The notes under the pieces were generated by a model that worked only from the letters and a program-made list of their open reading frames with translations, did not search any database and had not been told where the DNA came from. Position numbers and translations under genes: made by a program. A stretch of DNA of 32,359 bases from the NCBI GenBank assembly GCA_937925595.1, contig CALALQ010000174.1, forward strand, positions 1-32,359. Direction: 5' to 3'. The DNA is from an uncultured Demequina sp. GTDB taxonomy: Bacteria > Actinomycetota > Actinomycetes > Actinomycetales > Demequinaceae. The first letter of the stretch is position 1. Every line of letters begins with the position of its first letter. Positions 8,089 through 14,963 of the stretch are shown one piece after another.

Positions 8089-10769
8089 AGCTGCTCCTTG
8101 ACGCTCAGCTGGTGGTCCCCGCTTGAGCAGTACAGGCCCCGGCAGCGGTCCACCGGCACTTCTTCGGCGGGGGTGGAATCTATGAGGAGGGCGAAGTTGC
8201 GGACGATATCCACCTCGGGAAGGCGCTCAAGCATCGCGATCACCGATGACGCGTAGAGCGACTGACCCCAGCGCACGGGGGTCGTTCCGAGTGGGTGGAG
8301 GAAGGTCTCGACGGCCTGCAGGATGTTCGCCTTGCCGGTGATTGCGGCGATGCCGGGGCGCAGCGTGAGCTCGGCTTCGATGCGCACGGGCACATACTCC
8401 GGGCACAGGATCGCCGTGTGGACGGCCGACGCTGTGTACCCCTTGAGCGTGTCCCTCACCCTCCCGGCGAGTGAGACGCTTGCGCGGGGCGCTCGGCGGT
8501 CGCGCTGGTCAGGGAGCAGCACGATGCCCACGTATCCGGGGCGGCGGTTTCCGTCGGAGTCGGTGTGGGGAAGGCACTGGACGTCGGCGATTTCAGGGAA
8601 AGCCGTGGTGATGATCCGCTCGTAGTCCCACGTCACGATGGCCCTGCCGCGGTGTCGCACGTGGGCTGAGGCGCGACTGAGGTAGCGCCCGTCCGTCTCG
8701 GGCCCGCGGCCGCGCACAGAGGCGAGATTGGTCATCTTCTTGATACCGCTGATTGGTGAGAGGGGCCCCTTGATCGTCCCGACCGGCAGCGCCTCGTCAG
8801 GGCTGGGGTCCTGCTGGGGATCCGGTGCCGTCGAGACGAACTCGGCGACCACAGCGTCGGGAATGACGGCGCGGAGCTCGCCGATGCGCTCGGGCAGGTC
8901 GGTGATGAAGCGCAGCCACTTGCCGCCGTCCTCGGTGACATCGGCACAGCCCTCCGCCCACGCGTCGGGCACGACGAACCGCACCAGGCCTGACTCGCGC
9001 ATGCGATTGGTGCCGTCGGCGACCAAGAGCGGCTGCCACTGCGAGCCATCCCACCATTGCCACGCGGTCTCGGCGGGTTCGCTTGAACCGCACGGTGACG
9101 GGGAGATGAGGTCAACGTAGATCGAGAACGAGGAGCCCGCGGCGTGCTCGGGGAGGGATACCCCGATCGCGACCATGCCCGTGGCGCCGAAGGCATCGAC
9201 GCTGCGGCGGAAGGGCGACCAGGAGCCGCCGCCTTTGACGCTGTGACGCCACCCCGACCACGACTCGACTCGCGTCGCGGGGTGAGCAACGGTGGTGTAG
9301 CTGACGCGCAATCCGCTGTACAGCTGCGGCTCCGGCGGGTGGGGCATCGTGCCGCCGCCGCTGGCGGCAGCGCTCGCGAAGTCCGCAAGGTCTTCTTGGT
9401 ACTTGCGCCAGCCCATGTCGTTGTCGAGCAGCTGCGCTCGCACGAACCGCCCCTCTTGACCGCCGACGGTCGTGATGTCCGCTCCCTGGGCCTCTGGATC
9501 GAGCGGCACGCCTCCAAGAGTCCAGACCTTGGCGCTCAGCTGCTCCCAGTCACCCTTGCGGAAGACCTGCCACTGGAATGCGGGCCAGGTTGACGACGCT
9601 TCCTCCACAGCGGCCGCGTAGAACTCGAGCGCCGCCCAGTACGCCGCGTTGGCCGCCGCGATGCCGTAGAGCCCGCTGCCTGGCTCAACGTAAAACTCGG
9701 GCGCCGGGGGAAGGCCGGCGTCAAGCGCCTTGGGCGTGAAGGGCGACATCGCGACGGAGAGGATCGCGAGCGGCTTGCTCAGTGCCTCATCGCAGCGCAC
9801 GTAGAACGCGTCGCCCTCTTTGGCGGTGATCGCGAAGGGCTCGAACTCCTTGGTGTGCGGCACGGCGCCTTCGTTGAAGAAGGCGGCGTCCGGCACCAGC
9901 CCATTGCGGCTCGCCACCACCTTGACCGCGCTGAACGACAGGTTCTCGGGCACCGTTCGGCCGGGAATGATCGACGCCTCGACCCAAGGAACACCGCCGT
10001 CCGGGTCGATGCAGCCATCCGAGAGCACGAGCTTGGCGGCGGTGCCTGCGGGCGACGCCGGAATGGGCCCTGCCTCGCTGCCATCAGCCTTGACGTAGCG
10101 CCACTCGGCGTTCGCGCACAGCGCGCTGACGGCGCTCGCGGAGGCCCCCGTGAACTGCAGCTCGACGTGGAGGTCGCCTTCCGTGAACACGAGCATGGGA
10201 TCGGCGATCCGCAGGCGATGCGGAGCCGATGGCTCCTCCATGACCTCGTCACTCGCTGGCGGCACGATCGGGAACTCGGGCGCGGACAGCGCCAAGCCCG
10301 GCCTGCCAGGCTCCGCTCCGCCAGGCACGAGCACCCGCACCCCGGCGAGGGTGGCGCCAAAGGCGGTCAGAGCGTCGGCCGTGCGATAGCGACGCTCGTT
10401 GCCGAAAGCGTCCTTGCCGCCGCGCAGCAGCGTGCCCGCCGGGACAACGGCGGGCGCGAGCTTGGGCTCAACGGTCGCCGCGACCACGACGCTATCCGGC
10501 ACCACGGGAAGGCGAGGGATGCCAAGGATGCGTTCGAGCCACTCGACGTGCAGCCGCTCTGGAAGCGTCCCCGCGTGCGCATCGAGCCTTTCCAGCTCCG
10601 ACGCAAGTGCCGCGAGCAGCGCCCGGTCGGGGTCCTGCGGCCGCGACAGCGCCCAACCTTCGGAGCTCGCCTCGAACAGCGCATCGCGCCACGAGATACC
10701 CTCGGTGACATCGCTCAGCCGCGCCGCGTCGGCGAGCGCGTCGAGCACCTGCTGATAGGTCCGGCTCAT
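8085..10769 (-). CDS. Large baseplate assembly protein, gpJ-like
   Basis: This 894-aa protein is the larger baseplate wedge component (Afp11/12 family). The N-terminus, MSRTYQQVLDALADAARLSD, is helical. It is followed by LPERLHVEWLERILGIPR and VVPAGTLLRGG, typical of large eCIS/T6SS-linked baseplate proteins. The C-terminus contains VPVRIEAELTLRPGIAAITG followed by FLHPLGTTPVRWGQSLYAS and MLERLPEVDIVRNF, the standard end of gpJ-type proteins. The middle (about 250-650) is a lineage-specific extension with many Trp and Gly residues, likely beta domains on the outside of the particle. It overlaps both neighbours by 4 nt. Confidence 0.85.
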   Translation of the reverse strand: MSRTYQQVLDALADAARLSDVTEGISWRDALFEASSEGWALSRPQDPDRALLAALASELERLDAHAGTLPERLHVEWLERILGIPRLPVVPDSVVVAATVEPKLAPAVVPAGTLLRGGKDAFGNERRYRTADALTAFGATLAGVRVLVPGGAEPGRPGLALSAPEFPIVPPASDEVMEEPSAPHRLRIADPMLVFTEGDLHVELQFTGASASAVSALCANAEWRYVKADGSEAGPIPASPAGTAAKLVLSDGCIDPDGGVPWVEASIIPGRTVPENLSFSAVKVVASRNGLVPDAAFFNEGAVPHTKEFEPFAITAKEGDAFYVRCDEALSKPLAILSVAMSPFTPKALDAGLPPAPEFYVEPGSGLYGIAAANAAYWAALEFYAAAVEEASSTWPAFQWQVFRKGDWEQLSAKVWTLGGVPLDPEAQGADITTVGGQEGRFVRAQLLDNDMGWRKYQEDLADFASAAASGGGTMPHPPEPQLYSGLRVSYTTVAHPATRVESWSGWRHSVKGGGSWSPFRRSVDAFGATGMVAIGVSLPEHAAGSSFSIYVDLISPSPCGSSEPAETAWQWWDGSQWQPLLVADGTNRMRESGLVRFVVPDAWAEGCADVTEDGGKWLRFITDLPERIGELRAVIPDAVVAEFVSTAPDPQQDPSPDEALPVGTIKGPLSPISGIKKMTNLASVRGRGPETDGRYLSRASAHVRHRGRAIVTWDYERIITTAFPEIADVQCLPHTDSDGNRRPGYVGIVLLPDQRDRRAPRASVSLAGRVRDTLKGYTASAVHTAILCPEYVPVRIEAELTLRPGIAAITGKANILQAVETFLHPLGTTPVRWGQSLYASSVIAMLERLPEVDIVRNFALLIDSTPAEEVPVDRCRGLYCSSGDHQLSVKEQL

Positions 10770-11191
10770 GCCTCACCTGCCATGAAGAACGGCACCACGA
10801 GCGACTCGGGACGGCGGTGGCGGTCGATGCGGTACTCGATCGAGACGTCGATGCGCTCGTCCGCCGTGCCAGCCGGAACCGCGGTGACAGAGTCGATGAT
10901 CACTCGGGGCTCGCCAACCACAAGGGCGCGGCGAACGTCGTCCGCGAGTCGGTAGCAGACCTCCGGTGTGCGGGGCTCGAAGACATAGCGGTCAACCCCG
11001 GCACCAAAGCGAGGCCGCATCACTCGCGACCCGATGAGCGTGCGCAGGATGATGACGAGCGCCTCTTGCACATGCTGTGCGCCGGCAGTGGTCGCGACCA
11101 TCACGTCAGCCGCGCCCTCGCTGTCGAGCACGTCCCAGCGCGGCGGGAAGGCCCAGCCCTGTCCCACTTGGGGGTAGTCGACGGCGCTCAT
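10766..11191 (-). CDS. gp25-like baseplate protein (Afp9-type)
   Basis: This 141-aa protein is of the GPW/gp25 family, which links the sheath to the baseplate in contractile tails. After a short N-terminus (QVGQGWAFPPRWD) come the family hallmarks: helix VQEALVIILRTLIGSRVMRP, then RFGAGVDRYVFEP, and a C-terminal beta strand IDVSIEYRI. The start at 11191 (MSAVDYP...) overlaps the PAAR gene stop as ATGA; the ATG 17 codons upstream would lie inside that gene and adds an unlikely Arg-rich leader. It overlaps the next baseplate gene by 4 nt. Confidence 0.92.
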   Translation of the reverse strand: MSAVDYPQVGQGWAFPPRWDVLDSEGAADVMVATTAGAQHVQEALVIILRTLIGSRVMRPRFGAGVDRYVFEPRTPEVCYRLADDVRRALVVGEPRVIIDSVTAVPAGTADERIDVSIEYRIDRHRRPESLVVPFFMAGEA

Positions 11192-11466
11192 CCGATCATC
11201 ACCGTCGGCGCCCCTACGGCGATCGACGCGCCGCATGCACACGAGTCCCCCTGCCGCACTGCGGGCCGGCCCTGGATCATCACCGAGCTGGACCCCGCCA
11301 CGAACGGCGACGACGGCAAGTGCCCGGTATTAGGAGGAATGACGCAGGCGTGCATGTCGCCCATGACGGCAGCGGGCATTCCGGCGATCATCACCGTGGA
11401 CACGCCGGGTCCCACCACCGTGCCGCCGTGCACCGTGGTGTCGCCAACTCGTCCTGCAGCGGGCAT
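11188..11466 (-). CDS. PAAR-domain spike tip protein (Afp10-like)
   Basis: This 92-aa protein consists of a single PAAR domain, the sharp metal-bound tip on the VgrG spike that pierces the target membrane. The PAAR features are MPAAGRVGD at the start, VSTVMIAGMPAAVMGDMHAC in the middle, and VMIQGRPAVRQGDSCACGA near the end, with His and Cys residues as possible metal ligands. There is no C-terminal extension, so no toxin is fused here. AGGAGA sits about 5 nt before the ATG, and 8 nt separate it from the spike gene. Placement of the tip gene between spike and gp25 is the usual eCIS order. Confidence 0.93.
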   Translation of the reverse strand: MPAAGRVGDTTVHGGTVVGPGVSTVMIAGMPAAVMGDMHACVIPPNTGHLPSSPFVAGSSSVMIQGRPAVRQGDSCACGASIAVGAPTVMIG

Positions 11467-11474
11467 CGTCTCTC

Positions 11475-13190
11475 CTAATTGATGTTCACGAGGGCGCCCT
11501 TGAGGCCCAGCGGGCCGGACGCCTTGAGGTCGAAGGTTGCGGAGCTTTCGAACTTCGAGGGGCCGTTGGCCTTTCCCTCGAACGTGGCGGCGTCGATCTT
11601 CACGCTCCCGCTCGCGGCGCTCAGCACGATGTCGCCTTGGCTCGCGTTGAGTTCGATTCCGTCGCCGGAGACGGTCACGGCGTTGCCGGAATCCTTGTGG
11701 GTCAGCACCACGGCCCCTGTGTCGTCGTCGATCACGACGGAGTGCCCCTTGCCGCTGAGCACCGTGATGTGGGGCTTGTCGCCGTCATCGAGCGTGATGG
11801 CGTGTCCGCCGGGAGTGACGAACGTGCGCACCTCGTTCTTGTCGGGATCGATCGTGTGGGGAGGCGCCGCCTTGCCGTTGAACAGCTGACCCAGCACCAC
11901 GGGCACGGCAGGATCGCCGTCGACGTAGCCCAGCACCACCTCTTGCCCCACATTGGGGATCACCACGGAGCCATAGCCGTCCCCAGCGTCGGCCGCCGCG
12001 ACGCGCGCCCAGACGCCCTCGCCGTCGTCGGCTCGCCACGGCAGCTTCACCTTGACGCGGTTGGCGGAGTCGGGGTCGTCGAGTGCCTCCACTACTCCAA
12101 TGGCAAGCCCGCCACGGACCGACGCTGTGGGCGGCGTCAGCGCGGGAGGTCGCCCCAGCTGCAGTTCCGTCTGGTACCCCTGGACGGACAGGCGATGGCG
12201 CGCCGCCGTGACGTAGTGGGGTCCGGAAAGACGGGAGCCGACCCCGTCGATGTCGACCCAGGAGTCGGAGCGCAGTTCGGGGTTGCCGAGGATGACGACG
12301 GATCCGTGGACGTGGGCGAGGGCGGCATCGCGCTCGCGGCCCATCGCGCGGGCGTCGGCTCCATCGGCGGCGGCGTCCGCCGCCGTCTCGTCGCGAGCCG
12401 CGCGCAAGGGCCAGCCTGCGGCGCCGATCGCGTCTTCGTGGCTGTCGCGGTCGCCGGTGTCGATTGCGGCACTGGATGCCGACTGCTCCGACTCGGCTGC
12501 CTCGAGCCCACTGATGTCCCACGAGACTCCGGTGGCGGACTCGATGGCGCGAGTCACGTCCTGCGTCAGATGCGCCTCGACGATGTCTTTGGTGTAGTCG
12601 ACTTTGGGGGGAGAGTCGGCGCTCGCGGGAGCCTTCATCACAAGCGAGTCGCCGCGCACGTAGAGCGCGAAACCCAACTCGGCGGCACGAGACTTGAGGA
12701 ACTCCCAGTCGCTGACGCGGTCGCTCACCACAAAGGGTCTGGTGACCCCGGCGTCTGCGTCGGCAGTGAGCGAGTAGTCGGACGCCACCGCGGAGGCGAC
12801 GTCAGCGTCGGACACCTCAGCGAGCTGTCGAGAGCGCGGCGGGTGCTCCAACAGGATCGACTTGGAACGGGCCTCGACGCGCAGCGTGGGCCTCCCGCCG
12901 CGGGGGAAGTGAGCGGTCACTGAGGCGATGACGCCCTCAAACACCGGGGTGAGTTCGCTGTGGAAGCCGAGCGACACCGCGAGGTCCCTGCCCGGAGCGA
13001 AGAGGTCCTTGTCGCTGTGGCGGACGGCACGCTTGTCGCCGTCCCAGTTCTGGACCAGCAGCGTGCAGCGGCCATGCTTGCCGATCTCCTCGTGTACGTC
13101 GATCTCCACCACGTCCGCCGCTGCGAGCGGCTCAAGCACGACGCCTCCAGTGGTCACCTCAAAGGCCGGGCGGTCGGGCTGCGCGTTCAT
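11475..13190 (-). CDS. VgrG-like spike protein (Afp8-type)
   Basis: This 571-aa protein forms the trimeric spike at the end of the inner tube. The N-terminal part (residues about 10-240) matches the gp27-like hub domain, with SLGFHSELTPVFEGVI and VSDWEFLKSRAAELGFALYV. The central gp5 OB-fold region contains RVKVKLPW and then VVIPNVGQEVVLGYVDGDP and PVVLGQLFNGKA, all classic VgrG motifs. The C-terminus is a repetitive beta-helix-like needle (VVLTHKDSGNAVTVSGDG and onwards). An Ala/Asp-rich insert (about 265-320) separates hub and OB parts. The start at 13190 makes an ATGA overlap with the LysM gene, and no effector domain is fused to the end. Confidence 0.93.
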   Translation of the reverse strand: MNAQPDRPAFEVTTGGVVLEPLAAADVVEIDVHEEIGKHGRCTLLVQNWDGDKRAVRHSDKDLFAPGRDLAVSLGFHSELTPVFEGVIASVTAHFPRGGRPTLRVEARSKSILLEHPPRSRQLAEVSDADVASAVASDYSLTADADAGVTRPFVVSDRVSDWEFLKSRAAELGFALYVRGDSLVMKAPASADSPPKVDYTKDIVEAHLTQDVTRAIESATGVSWDISGLEAAESEQSASSAAIDTGDRDSHEDAIGAAGWPLRAARDETAADAAADGADARAMGRERDAALAHVHGSVVILGNPELRSDSWVDIDGVGSRLSGPHYVTAARHRLSVQGYQTELQLGRPPALTPPTASVRGGLAIGVVEALDDPDSANRVKVKLPWRADDGEGVWARVAAADAGDGYGSVVIPNVGQEVVLGYVDGDPAVPVVLGQLFNGKAAPPHTIDPDKNEVRTFVTPGGHAITLDDGDKPHITVLSGKGHSVVIDDDTGAVVLTHKDSGNAVTVSGDGIELNASQGDIVLSAASGSVKIDAATFEGKANGPSKFESSATFDLKASGPLGLKGALVNIN

Positions 13191-13873
13191 GGCCGGCCTC
13201 CCGTGCGCTGGGCGACTGGGGGCAGGAGCAGGACGTGGCCGGTGCGCAGGCCGCGGGGGTTCGACAGCTTGTTGGCTGCGGCAAGCGGCCGCCAATACGC
13301 CGGGTCGCCGTAGACGGTCGCAGCGACAGAGTCGAGGGTGTCTCCGTCACGGACCAGCCAGGTCTGATACAGATCCGGCGACGCTGGCCGGTCCTCCGCC
13401 TGCACCTCTTCAGGGGACAGAGCTTCCCTGAACTGCAGCTTGGCGGTGGCTCGGAGCGGCTCGCCCGCACGGTCAAAGAGCTTGTAGGTGACGTCTACCT
13501 GAATGAGGATCCCGCGGAAGCTGAACCGGCCCCAATACGCGTGGACGTAATACGGCTGGTGGGTGTCGCCTTGGAACTTGGTGAGCGCGAGCAGCGCATC
13601 GAGCTTGGGCCCGATGCTTCCCGGCTCGCCAACCACGCCTGTTCCGTCGCGCAGCAGGTCGAGCGAGACCTCGTCCGGCTCCCCGCCGCTGAACGACTGC
13701 TGCGGCGCCGACGTCCCCGCAGACTGCGTCGCCTGGTACAGGTTCTTCCTCGAGAAAGTCAGCTCCGTGGGGTTGAGCAGCGCGGTCCAGGTGATGCCAG
13801 CGGGCGTGTTGAACTCAATGTCCGTGTAGGCATCTATCGTCAGCTTGGTGAGCTGCGTGGCCGTGAGGGTCAT
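13187..13873 (-). CDS. LysM-containing baseplate hub protein (Afp7-like)
   Basis: This 228-aa protein has an N-terminal beta domain with ITWTALLNPTELTFSRKNLY, the 'NP-x-E-x-x-x-x-x-x-x-Y' signature of Afp7-type hub proteins. A C-terminal LysM domain follows at about 170-220 (TWLVRDGDTLDSVAATVYGD through GHVLLLPP). In related particles this protein joins tube, spike and baseplate; the LysM fold here acts in assembly, not necessarily in peptidoglycan binding. The start at 13873 is chosen because it overlaps the 55-aa gene's stop as ATGA; a start 3 codons upstream is possible. It ends in a 4-nt overlap with the spike gene. Confidence 0.9.
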   Translation of the reverse strand: MTLTATQLTKLTIDAYTDIEFNTPAGITWTALLNPTELTFSRKNLYQATQSAGTSAPQQSFSGGEPDEVSLDLLRDGTGVVGEPGSIGPKLDALLALTKFQGDTHQPYYVHAYWGRFSFRGILIQVDVTYKLFDRAGEPLRATAKLQFREALSPEEVQAEDRPASPDLYQTWLVRDGDTLDSVAATVYGDPAYWRPLAAANKLSNPRGLRTGHVLLLPPVAQRTGGRP

Positions 13874-14037
13874 CGGTCCCACTCCCTGCGCAGGTGCTCA
13901 AGAACGCGCTCGCTCGCGCGCCTCACGATCAGTTCCATCTGGGCATCGTCCTGGGGGCCCGACGCTGCGGTCGCCTGCGCATCGGGCGTGGGCACGGCGG
14001 CGGTCTCGGTGATGATCTGGCCGATCACGATGGGCAC
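13870..14037 (-). CDS. Small DUF5908-type eCIS protein (Afp6-like)
   Basis: This 55-aa protein starts with GTG one base after the tube gene's stop and ends in an ATGA overlap with the LysM gene. It begins MPIVIGQIITETAAVPTP and ends ELIVRRASERVLEHLRREWD, that is, a beta-strand start, a flexible Pro/Ala middle and a charged helix. This is the layout of DUF5908 (Afp6-like) proteins, which begin 'MPI-x-I' and end in a Lys/Arg/Glu helix. Its place between tube and LysM genes is the standard one for this family. The role in the particle is not well known. The annotation rests on layout, size and position. Confidence 0.75.
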   Translation of the reverse strand: MPIVIGQIITETAAVPTPDAQATAASGPQDDAQMELIVRRASERVLEHLRREWDR

Positions 14038-14038
14038 G

Positions 14039-14503
14039 TCACACCCCCGCCTTCCGCAGCTCGAGTCCGTGGTGCGCGATCTCGATGGACTCGATCGCGA
14101 TCGCGGCGGATTGAGCGTCGAGGTCTGGACCCGTGAACTTGGCGGGCCAGCCGCGAGTGAACGCCCAGACGCGAACGGGCAGGGGTTCGCCCTCGACCGT
14201 GCTCATGAGCGTGACCGTCCCGTCGCGCGGCGTCACCAGACCCGTGACGTGGAACTCGTAAAACCAGTCCCACAGTTCGCGAGCGGGACCTGCGCCTTGG
14301 CCCAGCACGATGTTGGGATAGGAGCCGCGGGACGGGAAGCGGTGAGAGAAGCGGTTCTCTCCGCCCTCCGCGTACTCCTCGACGCTCACCTCGCCCGCCA
14401 GTCCCGTGCACTTGGAGAAGCTCACGGAGGACAGGCCGTCGATGGCCAGCACAAAGTGAGCAGTGGTGAACGGCCTCAGGGCGGGCGAGGTGATGGGCAG
14501 CAT
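14039..14503 (-). CDS. Phage tail tube protein, gp19-like (second tube / tube initiator)
   Basis: This 154-aa protein is of the T4 gp19/Hcp-like tube family. Signature segments are FVLAIDGLSSVSFSKCTGLA (17-36), where family members read 'F.V.I.G.....F.EVSGL', then WDWFYEFHV and VTLMST, and the closing AIAIESIEIAHHGLEL. It would form the ring between baseplate and main tube (Afp5 position), or part of the tube itself. The ATG at 14503 follows the other tube gene's stop by 4 nt, with GAGG about 12 nt upstream. Compared with the neighbouring tube protein it is more divergent and carries a Cys in the 'SGL' loop. Confidence 0.9.
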   Translation of the reverse strand: MLPITSPALRPFTTAHFVLAIDGLSSVSFSKCTGLAGEVSVEEYAEGGENRFSHRFPSRGSYPNIVLGQGAGPARELWDWFYEFHVTGLVTPRDGTVTLMSTVEGEPLPVRVWAFTRGWPAKFTGPDLDAQSAAIAIESIEIAHHGLELRKAGV

Positions 14504-14507
14504 GGCG

Positions 14508-14945
14508 CTACTGCACCTCGATCTCGATGCCTTCGCAGGCGAACTCGATCGACTCGATCGCGACGTCGGTGCCCGTGGACTTCAGGCCCGGTCCTTCGAT
14601 CTTGACGGGCCACGCGTCGCGGATCTTCCATGTCATGACGGGAGAGCGCTCCTCGTTGAGGAGGCTCACGGTCACGGCGCGGCGGGCCACGGATCCTGCC
14701 TGAATCGTGTTGTACCACTCGAAGAGTCCGTTGCCAGCCTCCGCAGGGGCGATGCCGCGCTTGAGCGTGACGTTGCTGAACTTCTTGAGGCCCGGCTGCT
14801 TGCGCGTGCTGAGCTGCAGGTCGGCGCCGCCTCGATACTCGACGACCTCCGCCTCCATCGTCAGTCCCGAAACTTCAGAGAAGCTCATGGTGTTCTGCGA
14901 GTCACCCCACTTCACTTCGAAGTGCAGGGTGGTCATGGGATACAT
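14508..14945 (-). CDS. Main phage tail tube protein, gp19-like (Afp1-type)
   Basis: This 145-aa protein is of the gp19 tube family. FEVKWGDSQNTMSFSEVSGL (9-28) is a near-canonical family start. The middle has YRGGAD, KFSNVTLKRGI and LFEWYNTI, and the end is ATGATES-like: VAIESIEFACEGIEI. These rings stack to make the inner tube that is driven out on contraction. The gene has its own good ribosome binding site (AAGGAG about 9 nt before the ATG) and an 18-nt gap after the sheath gene, fitting a high-copy product. It is followed after 4 nt by the second tube gene. Confidence 0.93.
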   Translation of the reverse strand: MYPMTTLHFEVKWGDSQNTMSFSEVSGLTMEAEVVEYRGGADLQLSTRKQPGLKKFSNVTLKRGIAPAEAGNGLFEWYNTIQAGSVARRAVTVSLLNEERSPVMTWKIRDAWPVKIEGPGLKSTGTDVAIESIEFACEGIEIEVQ

Positions 14946-14963
14946 GTCTTGGTGCTCCTTGTG